From Actinomadura meyerae (lineage in GTDB: Bacteria > Actinomycetota > Actinomycetes > Streptosporangiales > Streptosporangiaceae), in assembly GCF_900188445.1 (NCBI RefSeq), contig NZ_FZOR01000031.1:1-64000 (forward strand): a DNA stretch of 64,000 nucleotides, in the 5' to 3' direction. This document shows, in pieces, positions 7,577 through 15,862 of the stretch (within the stretch, counting starts at the first letter, position 1; each line of letters begins with the position of its first letter). Under the pieces are notes generated by a model. That model ran no database searches. It was not told the DNA's origin and saw nothing but the letters and a program-made list of their open reading frames with translations. The position numbers and the translations under genes are program-made.

Positions 7577-8437
7577 ATGGCAAGTCCGACCCCAGCCTCC
7601 GCCCCCGGCCGCCGCCGCGACGAACTGCGCGACTTCCTGCGGACCCGCCGCGCCCGGCTCACCCCCGCCGACGTCGGCATGCCCGACGGCGGGCGGCGCC
7701 GCACGCCGGGCCTGCGCCGCGAGGAGGTCGCCGTCCTCGCCGGGGTCGGGGTGTCCTGGTACACGTGGCTGGAGCAGGGCCGCGACATCAAGGTCTCCGG
7801 CGACGTCCTCGACGCGGTGGCGCGCGCGCTGAGGCTGGACGAAGCCGAGCGCGAGCACCTGTACCTGCTCGCGGGCCTGAACCCGCCGCGGGCGGAGGCC
7901 GACCCGGCCGTCCCGGTCACGCCGGAGCTCCAGCGCGTCCTGGACGCCTGGCTGCCGCGCCCCGCCTACATCCGCGACCGGCACTGGAACTTCCTCGCCA
8001 TCAACGACGCGGCCCGCGAGGTCTTCGGCTACGGCGACACCGACCACAACTGCCTGGTGACGTTCTTCACCAACGTCCGCTACCGGTCGATGCACGCGCA
8101 CTGGACCGCCGCCGCCCCCGACGTCGTCGCGCGGTTCCGGGCCGACGCCGCCCGCTACCCCGACGACCCCGGCTTCGACCGGCTCATCGCCGACATGCTG
8201 GCCGCCAGCCCCGAGTTCGCCGAGCTGTGGCCGCGCCACGAGGTGAGCGCGCCGCCCCTGGCGGTCAAGGCGATCAACCATCCCGAGGCGGGCGAGCTGG
8301 TCTTCGAGGGGACGCTGCTGCCGCTGGCCGACCGTCCGGGCCACCACCTGGTGCTGCACAACCCGCGGCCGGGCACCGGAACGCGGGAGCGCCTCGAACG
8401 ACTGATGGCCGGCCGCGCCCTGCCCGCCGCCGGCTGA
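7577..8437 (+). CDS. XRE-family regulator with MmyB-like ligand domain
   Basis: 286 aa. The N-terminal helix-turn-helix contains RRTPGLRREEVAVLAGVGVS followed by WYTWLEQGR (about residues 40-69), the usual start of MmyB-like regulators. The C-terminal PAS-like domain includes YIRDRHWNFLAIN and FTNVRYRSMHAHW. Such regulators are often next to, and control, a single oxidoreductase gene; here an aldo/keto reductase follows on the same strand after 140 bp. ATG at 7577 has no clear ribosome site, but TATCGT lies exactly six bases upstream, so the transcript may be leaderless. Confidence 0.85.
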   Translation: MASPTPASAPGRRRDELRDFLRTRRARLTPADVGMPDGGRRRTPGLRREEVAVLAGVGVSWYTWLEQGRDIKVSGDVLDAVARALRLDEAEREHLYLLAGLNPPRAEADPAVPVTPELQRVLDAWLPRPAYIRDRHWNFLAINDAAREVFGYGDTDHNCLVTFFTNVRYRSMHAHWTAAAPDVVARFRADAARYPDDPGFDRLIADMLAASPEFAELWPRHEVSAPPLAVKAINHPEAGELVFEGTLLPLADRPGHHLVLHNPRPGTGTRERLERLMAGRALPAAG

Positions 8438-8577
8438 CCCCGCCGGCCGACCCGGCCCACCGCCCGACCCCGCCCCCTGAGGGTGGTGGTGCCAGACCCA
8501 GGTTCAGCGGAGTCTGCCGTCCCCGGCCCCGGTCCAGCAGGATCGTCCTCGTCAGCGGAACTGATGGAGGACGAATC

Positions 8578-9588
8578 ATGAGAACGCGTGATTTCGCGGG
8601 CAGGCCGGTGGGCGCCGTCGGGCTCGGGTGCATGGGGATGAGCTGGGCCTACACCGCGTCGGAACGGGACGACGAGGCGTCGGTCGCGCTGATCCGGGAG
8701 GCCCTCGACCTCGGCGTGACGTTCCTGGACACCGCGCAGCGCTACGGCTCCGGCCACAACGAGACCCTCGTCGGGCGCGCGCTGGAGGGCCGCCGGGACG
8801 AGGCGGTCGTCGCCACGAAGACGGGCCTGTCCCTGGAGCCGCCGTCCGCCCGCGACATCGTCCGGGACGGCCGCCCCGAGTTCGTCAAGGGATCCGCCGA
8901 GGACAGCCTGCGCCGCCTCGGCACCGACGTGATCGACCTGTACTACCTGCACCGGGTCGACCCGGACGTGCCGCTCGCCGAGTCCTGGGGAGCGATGGCG
9001 GAGCTGGTCGCCGAGGGCAAGGTCCGCAGGCTGGGGCTGTCGGAGGTGAGCGTCGCGCAGGCCGCCGAGGCGCACGCGATCCACCCGGTCGCGGCGATCC
9101 AGTCGGAGCTGTCGCTGTGGACGCGCGACGCCCTGGGCGCGCCCGGCGGCCGCGCGGGCGTCATCCCCGGCGACATGTCCGGTGCCGGCGGGGGAGTGGG
9201 CGACGTGGTGGGCTGGTGCGCCGCCAACGGCGCCGCGTTCGTGCCGTACTCCCCGCTCGGCCGCGGCTTCCTCACCGGGACGGTGACCTCCGCCGAGTTC
9301 GAGGACACCGACTTCCGGGCCGGCAACCCGCGCTTCCAGGACGGCGCCCTGCGTGCCAACCTGCGCATCGTGGAGGCCGTCAAGGCCGTCGCCGCGCGGC
9401 ACGGCGCGACGCCCGCGCAGGTGGCGATCGCCTGGACGCTCGCGCAGGGCGACCACGTCATCCCGATCCCCGGCACGAAGAAGCGGCGCTACCTGCACGA
9501 CAACGCCGGCGCCGCCGGCCTCGACCTCACCGAAGCCGACCTGGCCGAGCTGGACCGGGTCCCCGCGCCCGTGGGAGACCGGTACTGA
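8578..9588 (+). CDS. Aldo/keto reductase
   Basis: 336 aa TIM-barrel NADPH oxidoreductase of the AKR superfamily. The catalytic tetrad is visible: Asp51 and Tyr56 in FLDTAQRYGSG, Lys81 in VVATKTG and His125 in YYLHRVDP. LGTDVIDLYYLHRVD and the C-terminal IPIPGTKKRRYLHDN are standard for the AKR13-like group. ATG at 8578 has GGAGG seven bases upstream; the open frame upstream of it is antisense or shadow sequence. Its TGA overlaps the ATG of the quinone reductase gene by one base, so the two are translationally coupled. Confidence 0.92.
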   Translation: MRTRDFAGRPVGAVGLGCMGMSWAYTASERDDEASVALIREALDLGVTFLDTAQRYGSGHNETLVGRALEGRRDEAVVATKTGLSLEPPSARDIVRDGRPEFVKGSAEDSLRRLGTDVIDLYYLHRVDPDVPLAESWGAMAELVAEGKVRRLGLSEVSVAQAAEAHAIHPVAAIQSELSLWTRDALGAPGGRAGVIPGDMSGAGGGVGDVVGWCAANGAAFVPYSPLGRGFLTGTVTSAEFEDTDFRAGNPRFQDGALRANLRIVEAVKAVAARHGATPAQVAIAWTLAQGDHVIPIPGTKKRRYLHDNAGAAGLDLTEADLAELDRVPAPVGDRY

Positions 9589-10568
9589 TGCGCGCGATCA
9601 CGATTCCGGAGTTCGGCGGCGCGGACGTGCTGCGCGAGGCCGAGATGAAGGCCCCCGAGCCGGGGCCGGGCCAGGTGTCCATCGACGTCGCGTACGCGGG
9701 GGCGAACTTCGCCGAGGTGCTGTACCGGCGGGGCGTCGTGGACGTGCCGCTGCCGTTCGTCCCCGGCATCGAGGTGTCCGGACGCATCAGGGAGGTCGGG
9801 CCGGACGTCGAGGGGCTGCGCAGGGGCCAGCCCGTCGCCGCCCTCACGATCGTGGACAGCGGCGGCTACGCCGAGGTCGCGGTGACCTCCGCCGACCTCG
9901 TCGCCCCGCTCGACGGCCTGGACCTCGGGCTGGACGTCGCGGCGGCCGTCCCGTCCAACGGCGCCACCGCGTTCCTCGTCCTGGACCGCGTCGCGCGCAT
10001 CGAGCCGGGCGAGACCGTGCTCGTGCACGCGGCGGCCGGGGGCGTCGGCAGCCAGCTCGGCCAGGCGGCCCGGCTGCTCGGCGCGGGGCGGGTGGCCGGC
10101 ACGGTCGGCGGCCCGGCCAAGATCGAGGCCGCGCGCGGGTTCGGCTACGACGACGTCGTGCTGCGCGCCGGCCTGGCGGGCGAGGCCGGCCGCCTCACCG
10201 GCGGCCGCGGCTTCGACATCGTCGTGGACATGGTCGGCGGCCCGGCCCGCCGCGCGAGCCTGGACGCGCTCGCCCCGATGGGCCGGATGGTGGTGATGGG
10301 CAACGCGTCCGGTGCGGACGACGTGGGCGTCCCGGCGAACGAGCTGTGGTTCACCAACAAGACGGTGTCCGGGTTCAACCTCGCCGCGTTCGCGGGCACG
10401 TTCCCGGCCGAGGCGGGCCGCGCCCTGCGCCGCGCGGTGGCCGCCGCGGCCTCCGGCGACCTGCGCGTCCAGGTCGAGGAACTGCCCCTGGAGCGGGCCG
10501 CCGAGGCGCACGAGCGCATCGAGTCGGGCGCCACGACCGGGAAGCTCGTCCTCGCCGTGAGCGGCTGA
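9588..10568 (+). CDS. Zinc-free NADPH:quinone reductase-type alcohol dehydrogenase (QOR family)
   Basis: 326 aa of the medium-chain dehydrogenase/reductase superfamily. The N-terminal GroES-like domain (VPLPFVPGIEVSGRIREVG) lacks the structural zinc cysteines, and the Rossmann motif is HAAAGGVGSQLGQAARLLG, as in quinone oxidoreductases that pass hydride from NADPH to quinones or enones. ATG at 9588 overlaps the stop of the aldo/keto reductase gene (TGATG). The pair, led by an MmyB-type regulator, looks like a small carbonyl or quinone detoxification operon. A strong hairpin follows the stop codon. Confidence 0.9.
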   Translation: MRAITIPEFGGADVLREAEMKAPEPGPGQVSIDVAYAGANFAEVLYRRGVVDVPLPFVPGIEVSGRIREVGPDVEGLRRGQPVAALTIVDSGGYAEVAVTSADLVAPLDGLDLGLDVAAAVPSNGATAFLVLDRVARIEPGETVLVHAAAGGVGSQLGQAARLLGAGRVAGTVGGPAKIEAARGFGYDDVVLRAGLAGEAGRLTGGRGFDIVVDMVGGPARRASLDALAPMGRMVVMGNASGADDVGVPANELWFTNKTVSGFNLAAFAGTFPAEAGRALRRAVAAAASGDLRVQVEELPLERAAEAHERIESGATTGKLVLAVSG

Positions 10569-10582
10569 CCCGCCGCAAGCGG

Positions 10583-10633
10583 CACGGCCGCCGGTCCCCG
10601 CGCGGATCTCCGCGGGGGACCGGCGGCCGTTTC
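10583..10633. terminator. Bidirectional terminator between quinone reductase and ipdC genes
   Basis: CGGCCGCCGGTCCCCGCG pairs with the downstream arm ending at 10629, an 18-bp nearly perfect stem with a loop around GGATCTC, followed by TTTCGT on the plus strand. It sits between convergent genes and can end transcripts from both sides. Confidence 0.75.
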
Positions 10634-10650
10634 GTGCGGCCCGGGGCGCC

Positions 10651-11712
10651 TCAGCGCACGAGAAGGGACTGCTGGGCGGTGATCGCCGCCGCGGCCTGCC
10701 GCACGATGCCGTCGATGAGCTGGCCGCAGGTGGGCAGGTCGTCGATGACGCCGACGACCTGGCCCGAGGCCATCACGCCGAGGTCCGGGCGGCCGTCCAC
10801 CATGGCCGCCTTCAGCAGCATCGGCGTGTTCGCGGCCATCAGCACCTGCGACCACGACAGGTCCTTGCCGTGCTTCATCGCCTTGCCGTCGGCGATCATC
10901 TCCCGCCACGACATCCCGGACAGCTTCTTGAACCGGGCGCCGTTGCGCACCGCCCGGACGAGCCCGCCGATCCGGCCCGACCGCTCCAGCGTGTCGACCA
11001 GCTCGCTGCGCAGCACGCGGTGGGGCATGCCGTCGACCTGCCGCGTCACCACGGTGTCGCCGGTCCGCAGGTACACCTGCTTGACCGCGTCGGGCACCGA
11101 GCTGTCGGACGTCAGCAGGAACCGGGTGCCCATCGCGACGCCGGCCGCCCCGTAGGAGAGCGCGGCGGCGAGGCCGCGCCCGTCGAAGAAGCCGCCGGCC
11201 GCGATGACCGGGATGTCCACCGCGTCCACCACCTGCGGCAGCAGCAGCGTGGTGGCGACGGCGCCGGTGTGGCCGCCGCCCTCGCCGCCCTGGACGAGCA
11301 CGGCGTCCGCGCCCCAGCCCGCGACCTTCTCCGCGTGCCGCCGCGCGCCGACCGACGGGATCACCACGAGCCCGGCGTCCTTCAGCTTGGCGATCAGCTC
11401 CCGCTTGGGCGCGAGCGCGAACGAGGCGACCTTCACGCCCTCCTTGATCAGCAGGTCGATGCGGTCGCCCGCGTCGCCGGCGTCCGCCCGCAGGTTGACC
11501 CCGAACGGGGCGTCCGTGCGGTCCTTCACCTCGTGGATCGCGTCGGCGAGCTGGTCGAGCGTCATCGTCGCCGAGGCCAGGACGCCGAGCCCGCCCGCGT
11601 TCGCCACGGCGGTGACGAGCCGCGGCCCGGCCACCCAGCCCATGCCGGTCTGCACGACCGGGTGCCGCACGCCGGCCAGCCGGGTCAGCGGGGTGTCGAG
11701 CATCTGCTCCAT
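10651..11712 (-). CDS. ipdC: Nitronate monooxygenase-family flavoprotein, IpdC-like (Rv3553 type)
   Basis: 353 aa TIM-barrel FMN protein of the 2-nitropropane dioxygenase family: PVVQTGMGWVAGPRLVTAV at the N terminus, VLVQGGEGGGHTG as the flavin phosphate loop, IPVIAAGGFFDGRGLAAAL and GVAMGTRFLLT. In Mycobacterium the gene next to ipdA/ipdB (Rv3553, IpdC) belongs to this family and acts in cholesterol C/D-ring degradation as a flavin-dependent reductase. ATG at 11712 has AGGAGG eight to nine bases upstream. It is the last gene of the leftward ipd operon, 52 bp after ipdB. The assignment rests on family plus neighbourhood; alone it would be only a nitronate monooxygenase-like protein. Confidence 0.82.
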   Translation of the reverse strand: MEQMLDTPLTRLAGVRHPVVQTGMGWVAGPRLVTAVANAGGLGVLASATMTLDQLADAIHEVKDRTDAPFGVNLRADAGDAGDRIDLLIKEGVKVASFALAPKRELIAKLKDAGLVVIPSVGARRHAEKVAGWGADAVLVQGGEGGGHTGAVATTLLLPQVVDAVDIPVIAAGGFFDGRGLAAALSYGAAGVAMGTRFLLTSDSSVPDAVKQVYLRTGDTVVTRQVDGMPHRVLRSELVDTLERSGRIGGLVRAVRNGARFKKLSGMSWREMIADGKAMKHGKDLSWSQVLMAANTPMLLKAAMVDGRPDLGVMASGQVVGVIDDLPTCGQLIDGIVRQAAAAITAQQSLLVR

Positions 11713-11764
11713 CAGGCCCCCCTCCTTCGGGAGACCGGCGCCCCGCACTCCGGGTGCGCCCGTC

Positions 11765-12496
11765 TCATGCCGGGACCTCCCGCTCGCGCAGCCCCTTCGG
11801 GTCGAGGACCTCGCGCATGATCCGCAGTTCGGTCTCGTCGGGCAGCCGCGTCTCGGGCACCTCGTCCGGGACGGCCAGCTCGAACCCGGTGGCGGCGGTG
11901 ACGTCCGCGACGCTCACGCCCGGGTGGACCGAGCGCAGCCGCATCCGCCGGTCGGGGGTCTCGAAGTCGAGGACGGCGAGGTTGGTCACGACCGCGCGGA
12001 TCTCGTGCGCGCCCCGGTCCCAGCCGACGCCGCTGACCATGTCGACCTTCTCGGTGAACACGCGCGCGGAGTGCTTCGGCACCCAGTAGCTCGTCGTGTT
12101 CAGCCGCGTGTTGCCGGGCCCGCCGCGTACCCCGAGGAGCTGCCGGGACGGCCGCTCCCAGTCGCCGATGCACGAGATGTTGGTGTTGCCGTGCGCGTCG
12201 ATCTGGCTCGGCCCCATCACCACGTGCCGGCGGCCGTTCAGCACGAGCCACAGGTGGTCGCGGAACGGCAGCCAGCCCTCGGCGGTCTCCGCCGGCCGGC
12301 CGAGCGGGACGGGCTCGGCGCTCAGCGCCGGCCCGCCGTCGGTCGTCAGCAGGTCGGGCTCGAACGTCGCCCGCGCCAGCCGGGACCCCAGCATCGGCAC
12401 GAACCCCGCCACCGCCGCCGCGACGATCTCCCCGTCGCCGCGGAACAGGTCGGCGCACGCCGCGGCGCACACCTCCGCGCGCGTCACGTCACTCAT
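11765..12496 (-). CDS. ipdB: CoA-transferase-family subunit B of the ring-opening hydrolase (IpdB)
   Basis: 243 aa beta subunit of a class I CoA-transferase-like enzyme. Visible segments are VVMGPSQIDAHGNTNISCIG and VDMVSGVGWDRG. In Mycobacterium and Rhodococcus IpdA and IpdB form a heterotetramer that opens the last steroid ring by hydrolysing a cyclic 1,3-diketone CoA thioester. ATG at 12496 overlaps the stop of ipdA by four bases (ATGA), giving the fixed subunit coupling expected of a two-chain enzyme. The open frame continues upstream to 13387 only as antisense shadow of ipdA. Confidence 0.85.
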   Translation of the reverse strand: MSDVTRAEVCAAACADLFRGDGEIVAAAVAGFVPMLGSRLARATFEPDLLTTDGGPALSAEPVPLGRPAETAEGWLPFRDHLWLVLNGRRHVVMGPSQIDAHGNTNISCIGDWERPSRQLLGVRGGPGNTRLNTTSYWVPKHSARVFTEKVDMVSGVGWDRGAHEIRAVVTNLAVLDFETPDRRMRLRSVHPGVSVADVTAATGFELAVPDEVPETRLPDETELRIMREVLDPKGLREREVPA

Positions 12497-13359
12497 CGGG
12501 ACTCCTCCTCGCGCCAGGCCCGGACGGCGTCCTGGTAGGCGGCCTCGTCGCCGGACAGGAACCGCTCGCTGAACTCGGCCCACTTCTCCGGGTCGGCCGC
12601 CGACTGCGCGTAGAGCTTCTGGAACTTCTCGTCCCGCCCGAAGTCGGGCACGCAGTCGGTGAAGTGCGCCCCGTTCGGGGTCTCCACCACGCCCGCCACA
12701 TGCGACCGGCTGATCAGCATCGACTGGACCGGCCCCTCCTTGGCGAAGTCGGCCGTGTCGACCAGCCGCTCGCACGACACGTAGGTGCGCCCGGCCGCCT
12801 TGGCGAACAGGTCGTCCATGTAGGGGTCGGGGCCGAGGTACTGGGCGTTGCCGCGCGCGTCGGCGCGGTTCATGTGCACGAGCGCGACGTCCATCGTCAG
12901 CGGAGGGACGGCGACCAGCTCGGTCGCGTCGTCGTACGGCGACCGGACCGTCTTCAGCTCCGGGTTGACCTTCATCACGTCCGAGCCGAGCCCGACCGGG
13001 GTCGGCAGGAACGGCAGCCGGTGCGCCGCCGCGTACAGCCCGAACAGGAACATGCCCTCGTCGTACTCGGTCAGCTCGATCGCGCCCGTCTGGCGCGCCT
13101 GCCGGAAGTGCGGCTCCAGCGGGATCGAGTCCATCGTCACGAACGCCGTGACCAGCCGCCGGACCTTCCCGGCCGCGCACAGCAGGCCCACGTCCGGGCC
13201 GCCGTAGCTCACCACCGTCAGGTCGGTGACGGGGGAGCGGAGGATCGCCCGGACGAGCGCCATCGGCTTGCGCCGCGACCCCCAGCCGCCGATCCCGACG
13301 GTCATGCCGCTCTCCAGCGACGCGGCGACCTCGTCGGCCGACATCACCTTGGAACTCAC
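12493..13359 (-). CDS. ipdA: CoA-transferase-family subunit A of the ring-opening hydrolase (IpdA)
   Basis: 288 aa alpha subunit. MTVGIGGWGSRRKPMALV is the CoA-transferase glycine loop, and SYGGPDVGLLCAAGKVRRL is typical of the IpdA branch. With IpdB it should hydrolyse the last ring of a C/D-ring steroid metabolite. It starts with GTG at 13359, overlapping the stop of echA20 by four bases (GTGA), with AAGGGGG upstream. Gene order echA20-ipdA-ipdB-ipdC is the same as Rv3550-Rv3553 of M. tuberculosis, which makes a plain acetate or succinate CoA-transferase unlikely. Confidence 0.87.
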   Translation of the reverse strand: MSSKVMSADEVAASLESGMTVGIGGWGSRRKPMALVRAILRSPVTDLTVVSYGGPDVGLLCAAGKVRRLVTAFVTMDSIPLEPHFRQARQTGAIELTEYDEGMFLFGLYAAAHRLPFLPTPVGLGSDVMKVNPELKTVRSPYDDATELVAVPPLTMDVALVHMNRADARGNAQYLGPDPYMDDLFAKAAGRTYVSCERLVDTADFAKEGPVQSMLISRSHVAGVVETPNGAHFTDCVPDFGRDEKFQKLYAQSAADPEKWAEFSERFLSGDEAAYQDAVRAWREEESR

Positions 13360-14102
13360 TTGGCCCCCTTCGCGACGAAGGCGTCACGGTGCTCGTCGCC
13401 CGCGCCGACGAGGTTCAGCTCGAACGTGAAGCCCTGCTCGTAGCGGTAGCTGCGCTTGACGTCGACCGGGTCGATGCCGTTCAGCGACTCCTTGGCCCGC
13501 CGGATCACGTACCGGTCCTTGGCGGCGATGCCGGCGGCGACCTCCATGGCCTTGGCGCGCAGCTCGCCCGCCGGGACGACCTCCAGCACCGAGCCGTGGT
13601 GGTGCAGCTCCTCCGCCGTGACGTTGCGGCACGTGTAGACCATCGCGCGCATCAGGTGCTGCGGGACGAGCCGGGCCAGGTGGGTCGCGGCGCCGAGGGC
13701 GCCCCGGTCCACCTCCGGCAGCCCGAAGTACGCGTCCTGCGAGGCGACCACGATGTCGGCGTTGCCGGCCAGGCCGATCCCGCCGCCCAGGCAGAAGCCG
13801 TGGACCGCGGCGACGACCGGGACCTCGCAGTCGTACACGGCGGCGAAGGCGGCGTAGCAGCCGCGGTTCGCGCCGACGAGGGCGGCGTGGCCCTCGGTGC
13901 TCTGCATCTCCTTGATGTCGACGCCCGCGTTGAAGCCCCGGCCCTCGGCCCGGAGCACGACCGCGCCGACCTCGGGGTCGCGGCCGGCGGCGAGCACCGC
14001 GTCGGCCAGCTCGTACCAGCCCGCGACGGTCAGCGCGTTGACCGGCGGCGCGTCCACGACGATCTCGGCGACCCCGTCCAGGGTCGTGGTGGAGACTCCC
14101 AT
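13356..14102 (-). CDS. echA20: Crotonase-family steroid ring hydrolase (EchA20-like)
   Basis: 248 aa crotonase. GRGFNAGVDIKEMQ and AAVHGFCLGGGIGLAGNADI form the oxyanion hole; FGLPEVDRGALGAATHLARL resembles the EchA20 branch. EchA20 of M. tuberculosis (Rv3550) hydrolyses the penultimate ring of the cholesterol C/D-ring intermediate just before IpdAB acts. It is the first gene of the leftward operon; ATG at 14102 has only AAGG close upstream. Its promoter faces that of the SDR genes, and a KstR2-like palindrome begins 14 bp upstream. Confidence 0.85.
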   Translation of the reverse strand: MGVSTTTLDGVAEIVVDAPPVNALTVAGWYELADAVLAAGRDPEVGAVVLRAEGRGFNAGVDIKEMQSTEGHAALVGANRGCYAAFAAVYDCEVPVVAAVHGFCLGGGIGLAGNADIVVASQDAYFGLPEVDRGALGAATHLARLVPQHLMRAMVYTCRNVTAEELHHHGSVLEVVPAGELRAKAMEVAAGIAAKDRYVIRRAKESLNGIDPVDVKRSYRYEQGFTFELNLVGAGDEHRDAFVAKGAK

Positions 14103-14115
14103 GCGCTACCTTTCC

Positions 14116-14129
14116 ACCAAACATTTGTT
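14116..14129. promoter_or_regulatory. KstR2-like operator between echA20 and SDR genes
   Basis: ACCAAACATTTGTT lies in the 54-bp divergent gap. The published mycobacterial KstR2 consensus, AnCAAGnnCTTGnT, is matched at every fixed position except one symmetric change (G to A on the left arm and C to T on the right). The half-sites, spacing and position between the two divergent halves of the ipd cluster all fit. A wider inverted repeat, CTACCTT/AAGGTAG at about 14106-14142, encloses it. No kstR2 gene is present in the window. Confidence 0.65.
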
Positions 14130-14156
14130 AGAACAGAAGGTAGCAGAGGAGGCGGA

Positions 14157-14930
14157 ATGTCACTGACGCTCGACCTGGGCGGCCGGACCGCCGTGGTCAC
14201 GGGGGGCGTGCGCGGGGTCGGCGCCGGGATCAGCCGCGCCCTGCTGGAGGCGGGCGCCGACGTCGTCGCGGTCGCCCGGCGCGAACCCGAGGCGCTTCCG
14301 GAGGCGGGCGGCCGCACGGCGCGGTTCGTCTCGCTGGACGTGCGCGACCCGGACGCCGTGCAGGAGTTCGCCGACGGCCTCGACGGCGTCGACGTGCTGG
14401 TCAACAACGCGGGCGGCGCGCCGTACCTGCCGGTCGCCGACGGAAGCCTGCGCACCCACGTCAAGATCATCGAACTGAACCTGACCTCGGCGCTGATCAT
14501 GGCGCGGGCGCTGCAACCGAAGATCATGGCGCGCGGCGGCGGCTCGGTCGTCAACATCGGCAGCGTGAGCGGGGTGCGGCCCTCGCCCGGCACCGCCGCC
14601 TACGGCGCCGCCAAGGCCGGCCTGCACAGCCTCACCACGTCGCTCGCCGTCGAGTGGGCGCCGCACATCCGGGTCAACACGCTGATCCTCGGGATGGTCC
14701 GCACCGAGCTGTCCCACCTGCACTACGGCGACGAGGACGGTATCGCGGCCGTCGCCGGGACCGTCCCGCTCGGCCGGCTCGCCGACCCCTACGACATCGG
14801 CGCCGCCTGCGCGTTCCTCGCGTCGGACCTCGCGTCCTACGTCAGCGGCGCGTCGATGCACGTCCACGGCGGGGGAGAGCGCCCCGCCTTCCTGGACGCC
14901 GCCACCGTGAACAAGGAGGAGTCACGATGA
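14157..14930 (+). CDS. SDR-family oxidoreductase (Rv3549c type)
   Basis: 257 aa classical short-chain dehydrogenase: nucleotide-binding TGGVRGVGAG (about residues 15-24), NNAGG, catalytic Ser in NIGSVSG and YGAAKAG as the YxxxK pair. M. tuberculosis has two SDR genes (Rv3549c and Rv3548c) divergent from echA20-ipdA-ipdB, both in the KstR2 regulon; this gene occupies the Rv3549c position. GGAGGCGGA lies just before the ATG at 14157. Its last four bases overlap the start of the next SDR gene. The exact reaction in C/D-ring breakdown is not shown by the sequence. Confidence 0.85.
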   Translation: MSLTLDLGGRTAVVTGGVRGVGAGISRALLEAGADVVAVARREPEALPEAGGRTARFVSLDVRDPDAVQEFADGLDGVDVLVNNAGGAPYLPVADGSLRTHVKIIELNLTSALIMARALQPKIMARGGGSVVNIGSVSGVRPSPGTAAYGAAKAGLHSLTTSLAVEWAPHIRVNTLILGMVRTELSHLHYGDEDGIAAVAGTVPLGRLADPYDIGAACAFLASDLASYVSGASMHVHGGGERPAFLDAATVNKEESR

Positions 14931-15835
14931 TCTGCAAGGACCGGGTGGTCGCCGTCACCGGCGCCGGCCGCGGGCTCGGCCGCGCCCACGCGCTGGAGTT
15001 CGCCCGCCAGGGCGCCCTCGTCGTCGTGAACGACCTCGGCGTCGCGCGGGACGGCACCGGCGAGGCGTCCGGCGGCCCCGCGCACGACGTCGTCCGGGAG
15101 ATCGAGGCGCTCGGCGGCAGGGCCGTCGCCAGCACCGACGACATCGCCACCGACGCGGGCGCCGCCGCCCTGGTCGCGGCGGCCGTCGACACGTTCGGGC
15201 GGCTCGACACCCTCGTCAACAACGCCGGGTTCCTGCGCGACCGCATGCTGGTCAACCTCGGCGAGGACGAGTGGGACGCCGTCATGCGCGTCCACCTCAA
15301 GGGGCACTTCCTGCCGCTCAAGCACGCCGGCCGGTACTGGCGGGCGGAGAGCAAGGCGGGCCGCGAGGTCGACGCCCGCGTGATCAACACCTCGTCCGGC
15401 GCCGGGCTGCTCGGCAGCGTCGGGCAGGGCAACTACTCCGCCGCCAAGGCCGGCATCGTGGGGCTGACGCTCGTCGCGTCCGCCGAGCTGGGCCGGTACG
15501 GCGTGGCCGTCAACGCGATCGCGCCCGCCGCCCGCACCCGGATGACCGAGGAGGTCTTCGCGCAGACGATGGCCGCTCCGGCCGAGGGCGAGTTCGACGC
15601 GATGGCCCCGGAGAACGTCTCCCCGCTCGTCGTCTGGCTCGGCTCCGCCGGGTCGCGCGGCGTGACGGGCCGCGTCTTCGAGGCCGAGGGCGGCAAGATC
15701 TGCGTGATGGACGCCTTCCGGCACGGCCCCACGGCCGACAAGGGCGCCCGCTGGGACCCGGCCGAGGTCGGTGACGTCGTCAGGGACCTGCTGGCCAAGG
15801 CGCCCGACCCCGAGCCCGTCTACGGCGCCGGCTGA
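14927..15835 (+). CDS. SDR-family oxidoreductase (Rv3548c type)
   Basis: 302 aa short-chain dehydrogenase: TGAGRGLGRAHALEFARQGA, a long segment with NDLGVARDGTGEASGG, NNAGFLRDRML, catalytic Ser in INTSSGAG and YSAAKAG. The extended N-terminal half and NDLG motif resemble MFE-2-type 3-hydroxyacyl-CoA dehydrogenases, so hydroxyacyl-CoA oxidation in the steroid ring pathway is a reasonable guess. ATG at 14927 overlaps the preceding SDR stop (ATGA) after AAGGAGG. It matches Rv3548c in order and length. Confidence 0.85.
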   Translation: MICKDRVVAVTGAGRGLGRAHALEFARQGALVVVNDLGVARDGTGEASGGPAHDVVREIEALGGRAVASTDDIATDAGAAALVAAAVDTFGRLDTLVNNAGFLRDRMLVNLGEDEWDAVMRVHLKGHFLPLKHAGRYWRAESKAGREVDARVINTSSGAGLLGSVGQGNYSAAKAGIVGLTLVASAELGRYGVAVNAIAPAARTRMTEEVFAQTMAAPAEGEFDAMAPENVSPLVVWLGSAGSRGVTGRVFEAEGGKICVMDAFRHGPTADKGARWDPAEVGDVVRDLLAKAPDPEPVYGAG

Positions 15836-15862
15836 GCCGGAACCGCGCGGCCGGACGCGGCG

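Noticed and set aside
10583..10633. Long hairpin as an attachment or recombination site
   Set aside because: Its place between two convergent stop codons and the T-rich edge fit a terminator; no integrase is nearby.
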